Of a stretch of 64,000 nucleotides of DNA, positions 8,815-19,355 are shown in pieces. The DNA lies in NCBI GenBank assembly GCA_029891345.1, contig CM057009.1, forward strand, positions 299,127,466 to 299,191,465, written 5' to 3'. Position numbers and translations under genes: made by a program. The stretch's first letter is position 1, and every line of letters begins with the position of its first letter. The stretch is from Dryococelus australis. Lineage: Eukaryota > Arthropoda > Insecta > Phasmatodea > Phasmatidae. The notes beneath the pieces were generated by a model. That model worked only from the letters and a program-made list of their open reading frames with translations. It ran no database searches and was not told where the DNA came from.

Positions 8815-9679
8815 CTCTCCGAATAGCGAGGTATAACGAGAAAATTAGCCAAACGAGAGGATTATGACGTGGGTGGAGCGAGGGCCGACTAATTAGCAAA
8901 TTATAATCATTGTATCGAACGAAAATTGAGTAATTGGAGGGTGGATAGAGGTCCACCAACCGTCGAACAAAAGTGAGTAATTAGCCAATAGTAATGGGCA
9001 TTAGTCGTATGCTGGTGTTCGAAGGTGAGAGACAAACTCCGAAACAAATGACGAACAAAAAAAAAACATGACTGTCGAATGAAGGTGCGAGAGACAGTAA
9101 TGTATAAACAATTGACGAACAAAAAAACGAATATGGCTGTCGAACGAAGGTAAGAGAGAAAGTAATATACAAAGAAATGATGAACGAAAAACTAATATGG
9201 CGGCCTCCAGTAATGCAAATAATTATTTTAATAAATGTTTTTATAAATTTCCATTAATAATTTTTTTAACGATTTTTTAAAACAATTTCTAATTACATTT
9301 TTTTACGTGGAAAGTTTTTAATAATATTTTATAAATAACTTAAACGATTTTTTTTATTAAATGCTTAAATGTTTACTAATTACATTTTTTGTAATATATT
9401 TTTTAGATTTTAAGCGATTTTTAAATTTTCTAAACAAATATGAAATTAAATTTTTTTAAATAAATATTTTTATAATTATAAATTTTTTTTGGATTTGGGG
9501 GGGGGGGGGAAGGTCGGGTCAGAGATCACCAACTATCAAGATCAAAGTCAAGGGTCAAACTTCAATGTAAAGGTCATATAAGTCAAATGTGGCGGACTGA
9601 TGATGTAACAATATAGCGGTTGGGTGGCTCCGATCGACGCCCCACGCCCTTGCCCCAGAGTCGCTATAATCCTACTACT
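8815..9679 (-). repeat. Right terminal inverted repeat of the long-TIR element
   Basis: Reverse complement of the left arm: GGCTAATTTTCTCG block, three ~65-bp tandem units (9020-9210), AT-rich block (9215-9485), a G-run near 9500, the GATGTAACAATATAGCGG block and the terminal ATCCTACTACT ending at 9679. The flank then reads ACCCTC and resumes the dispersed repeat at ATCTCAGTAC. Confidence 0.8.
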
Positions 9680-11790
9680 ACCCTCATCTCAGTACATACA
9701 CTACTATTTATATTATACTTTTTGTTAATCATGATTTATTTAATTTTAATTACATTTGAAAGGTTTTTAGGTGTAAGGTTTGTCTGAGGAAGTGAAGCAG
9801 GAAGAGGTGTAGGTTATATTTATTGGCATTAAATAATCAGTAGTGCCAATTTAAAACTGTAGAAAGAAACACATGAGGTATTAGAAATAATTTATTGCAC
9901 ATCAAATATAGTATCTGCAGGTACCCACTTGACATATATATGCAAAATAATTGCAACAAAACAAACACAACGAGAAGTGACCTCGAGATGAATTCAGTAA
10001 TCCTGATATTAAACGACCTTACTAAGCCTAAACCCACTAGACGAAACAAAATGAGTATTATTCCAAAGAAATAATTTTTATTATTGAAATATATGTTGTT
10101 GGATATAAATTTTTGTGTATAGGAAGGGGTTGTAGTTGGAGCGGCATTTATTTCAAGCATTCTGGTGTAGAAAGCTTAGTTTTCGAGATTAAGAAAAACG
10201 TAAAATCTGTCTTACGGATCGCGACATACGGACCATAATGGCATTCGTTATTAAAAGTGATAATTAAAACAATAATATTTACAAGATGGAATATGCAACA
10301 ATACAGTACACTAAAATGATCTATTTAATTGTTAATATTTTTTTCTTCAACTTTTTTAACTACGAACCCCGATAATAATTTAATCTGCTCTTCGCACATA
10401 TATCAAGTATGCACATTTGAACTACGATATCGCTCACTCCCCCCTTTTTTTTGTGTATTTATGATAACTGTATAGTTAAGTTTTTGACGTGAATACGTTT
10501 TTAAATTAGCATCCATAGCGGGAAACAATCCAGAAAATCCGATGATAACAAAATTGGGGGACACAGTTTGGCAATGCAGCTCCAAATATGTCGTCTACAT
10601 TCAAAATTCAATTACACCACTAGATTACGAAAGGATCATATAATATGTTAGTTGAGTGAGGACTGCGAAGCGTCGCGTGCAGCAGTCGGTTTTTTACTTG
10701 AGTCCTGGAGCAGGGGGGGGGGGGGGGGGGGAGGGAAATTTTGAGTTCGTTTCGCCGAGTCTCATAAATTTCACATAGTATAACTTTTGACTAGGAGAAT
10801 CTCCGACGCTCGTTTAAGTTCCAATCGACAGCCGTCGCCAAGATCAATCAATTACGTGCATAAAAAAATTTGCGTGGCGTGGTTATGGTGAAATTGTATG
10901 AGTCTAATTTAAAAAGGTTAAGGAAACTTAATAAAATTTCGGCCTGTTCTCGTCAAAAAGCCAAGTCGAAATACCGAAATCGTATACGGTTGGAAAGACC
11001 ATCTCAAAAGCAATCCAGTGATACCCATAAAACCCCATATGATCGAGTGAAGCGGTGCCGGGAACGTAAAATAAACACCAAGGCGTCCGGGCGCGTCAAC
11101 GTAGACGTATTCACGGAAAACAAATGGCCGTGTCCCCAACACAACCACACCCCATATTTTGTGATGTAAGCGTAGATTAAAATTTCGTTACAAATTCTTG
11201 GTGGCAGGTGGAAGAATAAGGCTTTGGTAACGTTCGTGCTGCTACTGATATTTACACGAAATTATGATAGCTTTTAGAGACATTTCACTATCTGTAAATA
11301 CAAACTTTCATCTGCTAAGAAACAACGCATATTATCAGAATGCTCGATTATTCCTTCCCTCCCCATATCTTTCGTACCATATATCTCACTCCTTCCACCT
11401 CCTGCTCATCCTCAAGCACTAGTATTTTATGTATTCATATTACTTTATTAGATAAAAATTATTTAAAACATTACTTTAATTTACATACCGACCTACTTTT
11501 TGTGAACTCATTATCTGTGACACATCGTACATCCGTTGTAATTAGACACACAAAACTTGGAATCAGTACGAATTCTCATAAAACAGTATGCCATGTGTAG
11601 GGGGCACTATTTATCAATCGATTTTGATGAAACCGTCAAATACAGATTGCAGCTAAATACTCGCAACCCTGAAAAAGTCGACGATTTAAGCTCATAAATA
11701 GAAACAAGTCATAGAGTATAACGAAATTATTTTTTTAGTTTTGAATATTATATGCATGTCATTAAATGTTTGTCATTTATACTGTAACTT
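9680..11790 (+). repeat. Old dispersed repeat, copy 1, right part
   Basis: Aligns by eye with the reverse complement of 27990-29165. Shared anchors include TTATATTTATTGGCATNAAATAAT, AAACAAACACAACGA-AAGTGACC, CTCTTCGCACATATATCA-GTATGCACATTT, GAGACATTTCACTATCTGTA and GATTGCAGCTAA. About 730 bases (10460-11190) have no counterpart in copy 2. They hold a G-run (10713-10731) and a basic ORF. Either copy 2 lost them or copy 1 gained them. Confidence 0.75.
10870..11169 (+). CDS. Basic 99-codon ORF inside dispersed repeat (unrecognised)
   Basis: The frame is strongly basic, with Arg/Lys-rich runs (LKRLRKLNKISACSRQK and YDRVKRCRERK) and ends at TGA-less TAA after TPYFVM. The TP-x-x-R-V-K-R-x-R-E-R-K pattern resembles the basic N-terminal segments often seen in insect Helitron and other transposon proteins, but the match is only by eye. 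It sits in the part of the repeat missing from copy 2 and could be the remains of the autonomous element. A chance ORF is the main alternative. Confidence 0.25.
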   Translation: MRGVVMVKLYESNLKRLRKLNKISACSRQKAKSKYRNRIRLERPSQKQSSDTHKTPYDRVKRCRERKINTKASGRVNVDVFTENKWPCPQHNHTPYFVM

Positions 11791-12600
11791 TATTTATGAA
11801 ATAATTTACAGCAATGTCACTGAACATTTAAATACCGTCACGCCCCAATTTTTTTTGAATATCGCAAAATCAATGAACTTTCTTAATGTGCGTCGAGTAA
11901 GGAGACAAAACGCAACGCGTGCATTTAAATAATGTTTCTACTCGGTCAACAGTCATTTCAAAATATTTCTGCTGTATAAATTTAGTTCTTGCCCTCATCA
12001 TGCTGCAACTTTCTAATTCAGAAGATAATAGACCTGCTTATAAACAATTCTGACGCCAAAATTAAAAAAGAAAAATTTTTTTTTAATAGTAAATTTTACA
12101 TTATTAATCATTTGTTCGTTTTGTCACGCTAATTAACTTGCCTCGTCACGTACTTGTAGGGTACCAAAAAAATATATTGTTTATATAAGGTATTTAATAG
12201 TTAGAATCGGTCATTGCGGGTGTTTCATTGCACATTTCCTACTTAATGATAAAGAATCTTACCTTCGTTTTTCTCCCCACCTGGACTATTTACAACGACA
12301 TGGCTGGCTGTTTGTTTAATAATTGCAGCAAATTCTGGAAGTATTTCCCGCACTAGGCCAACTTATATTCTCCACACATGAAAACTTCGGAGTTGAAATT
12401 ATTTTCAGGAGTGAATGTACTTTACTATACTAACTTTTATACATTTCCTGTTTAACAAAGCAACACAGAACACGGAAAGCTTTTTTTTGTATTTTACATA
12501 TCCGAGTATACAATCATTGCTACATTATTTAGTGCCCCTAGTACACTGGAAACATATGCCATCCTATCGATCGAAATAAATTCTGTTTTGTCAATATTAT
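11791..12600. other. AT-rich, no supported feature
   Basis: Only short frames and homopolymer runs are present. I see no gene or repeat that can be defended. Confidence 0.5.
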
Positions 12601-12637
12601 TATATAAAGTATTTTATTTTATTATTGTTCCATAGTA

Positions 12638-13420
12638 TTGGTTGTCTGGGCGCAGTGCTCAATTTATTACAGGCTCGACTTTGTTGTTGCATGTATATTA
12701 TATGAATTATTCTGCTCAAGTCAAAATCAGTTACTGCTTTCAAATAAATCCTATCAGAACTCTTATTCCCGGTTCACCAACATTTTCCCCGATCCGAAAT
12801 TGAATGAACCTAGTTCCAAACCAGGATCCAGTTTGATCTTGTTTCCAATTCGTCGATCTTGGTTCCAAACTGAGAGATCGAGATTAGGTATGATACAGAT
12901 TTAGCTATTGGTTCGCAATATATAACGTCATGGAAGTATGCGTATTTTTCACTATAGATAGAACTAGATGTGTGATGTTTTATCTGTTTTAAGTGAATTA
13001 TTGCTTTACAAATTTTACTAAATAATATTCAAGTGCGCATAACGTTGTTTTAATTTCCCAAGAAAACAATGGAACCTAGATCTATCTATTGGCATATTTT
13101 AAACTACATTTGTTGACAATGGCTGCTGACCTCGGATCGAGATTTCGAACCGCCGAAATGAATTTCATCTCGATATCCTGTACAGTTCTGAACTCGAATG
13201 GTGCAACAGTTTTCTGTGATGATCTTAGATCCGATCTCGGATCGAGTTTCGAACTACGATGGTGCAACGGGGCATTAGGGAGTACATGTGTAACATTTCC
13301 CATCAGTCAGTCATCCAGAATAGAAAAATGTAGGTCTATACACCTGCATTCACACACAAACAAATTAATCCATACACTAGACATTGAAACGGATGTTTTA
13401 CGATTAAGCAACTCTTAAAG
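12638..13420. repeat. Degenerate internally repeated segment
   Basis: The word CGGATCGAG-TTTCGAAC occurs at about 13134 and 13239, and variants (TTCTGAACTCGAATGGTGCAAC, TTCGAACTACGATGGTGCAAC) follow each. At 12790-12900 related TTCCAAAC / GATCGAGATT words recur. Overlapping ORFs on both strands have no protein-like character. This is a worn duplication of unknown origin. Confidence 0.35.
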
Positions 13421-13555
13421 GATTAAAAATTACGGATGCGTATATCAGCTATATTCGATCTCTGAACCTCCCCGAATGTGAATTCAAGTATGTTTACCAA
13501 ATGGCAAGGACCTAGCACGGTCCACACACACTGCCACTTCTCACACATGCATATA

Positions 13556-13793
13556 TAGGCTGTTCACTGTAAAGTGAGCACTTTTGAGGATGAAGTTACT
13601 TTTTTCTTTTAGCCATTTTATCCTTAAACCCCCTTATATTAACTAAATATGGCCATGTAAAAAATAAACACAATGTGTATATTCCACCGTACACGGAAGT
13701 TAACGTATAAGGCTAAAATAAAATAAAATATTTATTCACTCTATTTCAAATGAGAGGGCTTTCTAAAGTGCTCACTTTACCATGAATAGCCTA
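13556..13793. mobile_element. Short MITE, TA duplication, 238 bp
   Basis: Starts TAGGCTGTTCACTGTAAAG, ends with the inverse CTTTACCATGAATAGCCTA, and is flanked by TA on both sides. The TIR includes GTAAAGTGAGCACTTT. Same length and same ends as 15381-15617. Two ~425-bp versions occur at 31796 and 47322. TA duplications fit Tc1/mariner mobilisation. Confidence 0.85.
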
Positions 13794-15160
13794 TACATGT
13801 TTTTTCTATGATTTGGTAAACAAGATGCCGGCACATCATCGCCAGAATAAAAAATAAAACAAATTATTCCATATACTCCTTATGCTAACAAGACTTCGTA
13901 AGACTTCTTTGTCCAGTCAGGTTGCCAAATTCGGTATTAAAAATAAGCTTGTTTGCATATTTAATATATCGTGTAACCGACCTACCAGCATTGACGTAGC
14001 AATAAGACACATTATGGAGCACGCTTTCTTGATTCTTATAATTCTGAAGTAAAGGCTGATAAATAATTACAATACATTTTTTGTTAGGCAAATGATCCTC
14101 GTAATAGACGAAACAACTTCCCTCGCCCCCTTGGTATGTACTTTTGGTTGTAATTGTATTCAATATTATTTTCTTACCGTCATTTCTTTTATAGCGTTCT
14201 AGGTTAAAATTTGTGACGTTTATACTTATTCGTAAGCATAACGTAGAACAAATAAGACAAATCGGCACATTTCGAACACCGAGCATCCGTACCGTAACGA
14301 TTTTTGTAACTACATAATTATTGTGTAGAATTTTTTGAAGAAATTTCTTTTACAATAGTTTTTGTTCAAATATATGATTTTGCATAATTGCAAAAGAAAA
14401 TGTAGAAATAGTAAGCAGAAGTTACACTCTCCAAATCATGGGCCTAACATTCAATAAAGATCGAACCAGTAATTCGTTCAAAGTGATTCGGAATTTAAAA
14501 AAAAAACGCATATCTGTATAAGCAGAGGACAGGATTCAAATCCGGGGCACCTGTGAGCCACTGTGTTTTCACATAGGCTATGTTTTTCTTGTGACATGTA
14601 AAACTACAGAGCGGTAGTGTTTTGCAAACCATTAACTTTATTATTCTAAATGAAATTATTAACTTGCCTACAGAATACACACATACACTCACATATATAT
14701 GCACTCAATTACTCTACTGTGCATTCATTATGGCACGACCAGGAAAATAGCTCAGCTCCTTCCGAATGCAAGATAAGTATGTTAACACTATGCCGTTACC
14801 CACAGTCCACCCGTTTGGTGACTTTGATTTGTATTATATTACGATGTATTTGTTTGCAGTTAACATTCGCTTTTTTTTTTGAGATATACGTATATTCCGA
14901 ATGCCACCATCATTATCTAATACAAGAAGTCAAGCCAGCTTCTATAGCATGCGTGTTAACCTCGTTTTTGTATGTTCTTCTTTTAATATTTGATTGCAAC
15001 TACTCTATTAGCAAGTAGTAGTACCCGAACATTACCCCTTTTTACGCTAAAGTTTACCTTTTCCCCCATAAAATTTTCCCGAAACAATTCTAAAAAAATT
15101 CAGAAAAATTTATAAAATCTCATGTAACAATTTATTTGAAGAAAAAAAAATCTCCAGAGG
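13794..15160. other. No supported feature
   Basis: AT-rich with short ORFs on both strands (for example 13885-14286 minus, 14650-15018 plus). None shows a motif or a coherent coding pattern. Confidence 0.45.
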
Positions 15161-15164
15161 TTAC

Positions 15165-16135
15165 CCCTCACCCATTCCGGTTCCGCCATATTGGTAGGTG
15201 AAACTGGCAGTAGACGACCGCCATCTTGGTACACGACCATTATCTTGGTAGATATCACCCATTTGCCAAATTGGATGTAGGTGACCTCGACCTTGACCCA
15301 TGACCTCGAATGACCTTGAAAACCAAAACTCGGGGAGATATCCGTAACAGTCAAGAAGAATATTATATTACTGGCTACTATAGACTGTTCACGGTAAAGT
15401 GAGCACTTTTGAAAGCCCTCTCATGTGGCATAATAGTCGAAAAATATATTTAATTTTAGCCTTGCATATTTACTTCCGAGTACGGTGGAATATACACGCA
15501 GCGTTTATTTCTTACATTGAAACATTTATTTAAGAAAGGTGGTAAAAGAATAAAAAATGGCCAAACGGAAAATGTAACTAGATCTTCAAAAGTGTTCACT
15601 TTACTGTGAATAGCTTATACCACCATATGTTATGCAGGCAACCCTGACCTGCACCCCATGACCTTGAATGGCCTTGAATGAAAAATTAGAGAAAAAATGA
15701 ATACAAGTCAAATATCATATTATGTTACAGACTACTACCACAATAATGGTTGCAAGTAACGTTGACTTTGACTCCATGACCTTAAATGACCGTCAAAACA
15801 ATAACTAGAAAAAATGCGTAAAATTCAGCAAGCATATTACATTACAATCTAGTACCACCATATTGGATGCATGTAACCTATATCTAGATGTTATAACCTT
15901 GAAAACAAAAAATCGAGAAAAAATTCATAAAAGTCAGCAAGCATACTACATTGCAGACTACTAAGACCATATTGGATGCAGGTAAGCTCGACGTTGACCC
16001 CATGACCTTGCATGACCTTGAAAAATGAAACTCGAGAAAAATGCATAAAAGTCAGCAAGCATATTACATCACAAGCTACTATAACCACATTGGATGCAGG
16101 TGTTCTTCAGCTTCGCCCCATGACCTTATACCCAA
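15165..16135 (+). repeat. ~123-bp satellite-like tandem repeat, about 6 units
   Basis: Units follow the pattern CCACCATATTGGATGCAGGT, a GACCTTGACCCCATGACC block, TTGAATGACCTTGAAAA, an A-rich stretch with CTCGAGAAAAA, then TAAAAGTCAGCAAGCATATT and CTACTA. Every unit has two to four TGACCT/AGGTCA-type words, the half-site recognised by nuclear receptors, so the array presents many of them at near-regular spacing. The second unit is split by a MITE at 15381-15617. No coding potential was seen. Confidence 0.75.
15381..15617. mobile_element. Short MITE inserted in the satellite, 237 bp
   Basis: Ends TAGACTGTTCACGGTAAAG and CTTTACTGTGAATAGCTTA, flanked by TA. Removing it with one TA restores the satellite junction CTAC-TA-CCACC seen in neighbouring units (for example near 15740), so the insertion point is certain and it post-dates the array. 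Confidence 0.88.
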
Positions 16136-17155
16136 AAGTAAAAAATAAAAAGTAAATTCCAAATACATTCATCATAATTCATTCAACTTTGTTGAAGATT
16201 TTAGTATATTATGCATCTCGCTATTCACACTCGTGTTGTCCTTGAGCTGAAGTATCGTGACATTTATTACATCAATATAATGTGCAGGGAAGGTTATGTA
16301 GGTAACTGCACATTTTGAGAACATGTACCGAAATCATGAGACCTGCTTTCAGCAAACCTGGTAATGATGAGAATTGCACTGCACATTTACAGGTCTTTTC
16401 ATGTCCAAGTAAACTCTATGTACGACTGAACTGAATACCGCACCTGTCACACAATTATGACGTACGACAGGGAGACTTGGCACATTTATAGCACTCATGT
16501 TACCGTACATTATGGTTGCAAGTAAATACCTTATCACAGAAGTGACATTGTTGTTCAGGCAAAGACGTGGGCAGGTCTGTTGGAGAAATAGGTGCTGGAG
16601 CTAAAAGCAGTTAATGCCAACGATGTTCTAGGTACCACTCCTGAAGAAGTCGATGACACTACCTTAGCTCTGGAGTGCCCAAAGATATTGCAGATGCTGA
16701 ATAAGGCTTATATGCGAAGAGGCAGAAGCTACCCAAGACGATCCATTTTTCACGACAGCTACTGTCAAACAAAGCCTCTCAGTTGAACACCCACCTGCAT
16801 ATAATATTCGAGTATGCAATCCCTATGCCACATACTGACTTTAGAACAATCGTATTACACAATTTATACATTGTTCGGACACCGACCAGCTAATCACCGA
16901 GTTGCCACGTGATTGCAACTGACAAATCGCGTGAAGGCATTTAAGATATCACATGTGGGAGCCAGACTCTGACTCCTGCCAGGCTGTTTTATCATAAGAC
17001 TGACCCATAAGTGATCCTTACATGAACCATTAATTAACTTATGTTCCTACCTCCAAAAGATGAAAATTGATCATTTTATATAATAATTTCGCTTTACAAT
17101 ATACATATATATATCCATGTCCCTTGGTATATTTAATCGTTTCTTGGGTAAACTG
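16136..17155. other. No recognised gene; one short ORF
   Basis: A 64-codon plus-strand frame at 16592-16786 (LKAVNANDVLGTTPEEVDDT, later LNKAYMRRGRSYPRRS) has a fairly protein-like composition, but no family is recognised and no splice signals settle it. The rest holds nothing I can support. Confidence 0.3.
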
Positions 17156-17160
17156 TATTT

Positions 17161-17541
17161 TCACAAAGCAAAAAAGGTGCCTAGAACACAGCAGGCAGCT
17201 ATCATGCTACGCCATTGGTCGATGCACAACTTGGACTTTGTACTGAACATTGCAATACCACGGTGGGTCACCACCATGCTTCCCAATTGATATTCGCGCA
17301 AAAAGGACTCTTCGTACAGACCTTCCTCTCTTGCCGACGAGCATTTTGAACATAGGTGAAAACCCACTCGCAAAATCGGCACTGGCGAAAACCAGTTAGT
17401 GATGGTGCAGATCGCGGCGCCCTGTTTGTCGAGTTCAATGGCAACCCTTCGTATTCGCAATTTATATTCGCGGTATGGGAGCACTTCTAGAAAACCCACA
17501 TACTCGTTCGCCCAAGAAGAATTGAGTGTGTTGATTGCCAA
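17161..17541 (-). CDS. 126-codon ORF homologous to the foldback-element arms
   Basis: About 230 bp of DNA within this frame align with both arms of the foldback element (60270-60475 and, inverted, 61825-62050). Shared anchors are CTCCCATACC-CGAA-AT, TTGCGAATACGAAG and TTTTCACCTATGTTCA. Here the frame is uninterrupted (YVGFLEVLPYREYKLRIRR, then TITNWFSPVPILRVGFHL). In the arms the equivalent frame has several stops. Either this copy preserves an ancestral coding piece, or it is a chance open frame in a non-coding repeat. No domain is recognised. It abuts a palindrome at 17534-17624. Confidence 0.35.
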   Translation of the reverse strand: MAINTLNSSWANEYVGFLEVLPYREYKLRIRRVAIELDKQGAAICTITNWFSPVPILRVGFHLCSKCSSAREEGLYEESFLREYQLGSMVVTHRGIAMFSTKSKLCIDQWRSMIAACCVLGTFFAL

Positions 17542-17624
17542 ACGTAAATAAAGTAATTAACAAAGCAACAAAATTCAGTTACATTTTTGTTGTTCAATTA
17601 ACTTCTCTATTTATGTTTGGCAAT
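17534..17624. repeat. Imperfect palindrome, ~40-bp arms
   Basis: ATTGCCAAACGTAAATAAAG and the next 20 bases pair with TTTTGTTGTTCAATTAACTT and the following 20 ending GTTTGGCAAT, around an 11-base centre. Only a few mismatches are visible. It begins exactly where the foldback-related segment ends, so it may be that element's terminus or a separate miniature element. Confidence 0.7.
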
Positions 17625-17823
17625 GTACAGAGTCCAATAAAATTTAAACATTTATTATACTAACTGCCAATAAACTATAAGGCTAGTCTACTTTAGGTCT
17701 TTGAAGTGTTCCTCCATAAAAGAGCTCAAAGCTATTAGGCCTACACAGAAAGATATGATTAAAATTGTTCCAATAATATATAAAGGCATAAATATAATTT
17801 ATAGGCATTGTCGTGATTTGTAT

Positions 17824-18579
17824 TGTTACATGTGACGTCTGAGGAGCATATCTGAGTTTGTGAGGGAATCATGTCTTAATAAAAAAATAAAACAAACTAA
17901 ATTTGATTTCTAATTTATTCACTCGGCTATTATTTACAGCATTAAACTATATGTATTTATGTTAACTCTTTTTATTTAACAGTGAGCGCAAAATTTAATG
18001 CCTAGTTCAACTCGAATTAACATCCTTCTTAATAGTCTCTTTTGGTTACAGTAAATTAACTCATACTCATTATTAACACATGTTCAGTCTATATTTTCCA
18101 TAATTTATAATGTCTTTCACTTACGCATCTAGTCCAATAGTCCAGACTGCCAGCAGCGACCTTCACTGCTTGATAGTCGCAGTCGCAAACTTCCCTTCCA
18201 CTGGTCACTTCTCTCGTCGCTCTTTCGTTTATCGCTCGGAACTCAGTCACTCATTCACTCATCAACTTATACTCAACCCCCGACCCGAAGGCCTGTAAAA
18301 ATATTTATAGCATTGCCTGGACCATCTGGAAGATTCAACGCACCCCGGGTCATGCTGAGAGAACAAGGTCAGTAATACAGAGCATTATGCAGATAAACAC
18401 AGAAATAAATACAACCAGGCTCAGCAGCATGCATCGTATAAGAAATTATTGTGTTGGCTGGCTTTTCGTAACTGATATTCCACCAACAGCATATCGTTGA
18501 CACTACCACTGCTATCATATAAAGACTCTCTGTCCTCCTCTTCGCTCGCTCGGGTGGCACGGATCAGCAACATGTAACA
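17824..18579 (-). repeat. 3' LTR (left copy)
   Basis: Aligns along its length with 20906-21664. It starts TGTTACATGTGACGTCTGAGG and ends CAACATGTAACA. On the minus strand a TATA-like CTATAAATATTT lies at 18299-18310. The two LTRs differ visibly by substitutions and small indels, so the insertion is not recent. Confidence 0.88.
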
Positions 18580-18592
18580 CTGTCTCCTCCAC
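18580..18592 (-). other. Polypurine tract
   Basis: Read on the minus strand, GGAGGAGACAG directly precedes the 3' LTR, the expected position for plus-strand priming. Confidence 0.65.
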
Positions 18593-18599
18593 AAGTCTG

Positions 18600-19350
18600 T
18601 TCGTCCCAAACCGTCTCTGCAACGTCTGGACGTTCATAGAGTGTCAGCTGTTTGATGTGGACATCTTCGGCTCCGCCCGAGAGCCTTGACGATAAATCCA
18701 AAAGATCACATCATTGATATTCTTAGAATCCTGTAGGGTTCTTCCTAACATTTCTGTAGATTCGAGTACCATTTTCGTCTCTGTGGATTGTACAGCCATA
18801 CCAGTTGTCCTTGAAATACCTCGCCCGAAATTTTCCTCTCATACCAGGTCTTCATTGTTGCACAGTATGGTCGTTTGTGCCCAACAAAATGACTAATTAT
18901 TTCATTAACAGTTGAAAAGATCAAGCAATTTCAGAATTTCTCCCTGGATCTTCCTTTAGACCATGTCTACCAATCTGAAAAGTGCCGGCACTTACGGTGC
19001 ATGCTGCAGGTTGTGGCTGGATTATCGTCCGACGAACACTGAAGCACTGGTATGTCCTGTCGACTGCCTCACTCCCTTTATCAAGTTTACGCAACTGGTT
19101 ATTTGACCCCCGATCCACTGCCTCCATGGGACCATTATCCTCAGAAGAACTACTGAGAGCGGCTATCCTATCACTCGCTCCATGCCGTGGGCACCTTTCA
19201 CTGTTATATGGCACTGTGTGCACAGAACTTCTGGACAGCATCTGCAGGTCATCATGTGCATGTTCCCACTGCTTTGTGAGGTGTGCAGCTTGCAGCATCA
19301 GTTTGTCGATACGGTGTTTCAACTGTTGGGTATATGCACGAAGCTCACAA
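18600..19350 (-). other. Post-gag region of the LTR element, no pol recognised
   Basis: Minus-strand frames here (for example 18921-19322, starting MKHRIDKLMLQAAHLTKQWE) follow the zinc knuckle and look Ser/Arg/Gln-rich. No Asp-Thr/Ser-Gly protease or YxDD motif is seen. They may be Gag's C-terminal extension or replacement sequence after pol was lost. Confidence 0.4.
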
Positions 19351-19355
19351 ATTTT

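Larger units (their letters stand above)
2587..9679. mobile_element. Polinton/Maverick-like long-TIR element, 7.09 kb, decayed
   Basis: Both ends begin with inverted AGTAGTAGGAT followed by a near-identical continuation (CGAC-CTGGGGCAA-GGCGTGGG). The TIRs span roughly 870-880 bp. The element interrupts a dispersed repeat whose other copy (27990-30300) has a single ACTGTC at this point. Here ACTGTC stands on the left and ACCCTC on the right, which I read as a diverged 6-bp target duplication. Long TIRs, AG-starting termini and 6-bp duplications are the published signature of Polinton/Maverick elements. Size (7 kb against about 15-20 kb) and the absence of recognisable DNA polymerase B, integrase, ATPase, protease or capsid genes argue for a deleted derivative or another group with 6-bp duplications (IS3EU, Dada). 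Internal frames are broken by stops and frameshifts, so it is probably dead. Confidence 0.65.

Noticed and set aside
13082..13418. Overlapping ORFs on both strands
   Set aside because: Both arise from the same duplicated CGGATCGAG/TTCGAAC words. No protein character.
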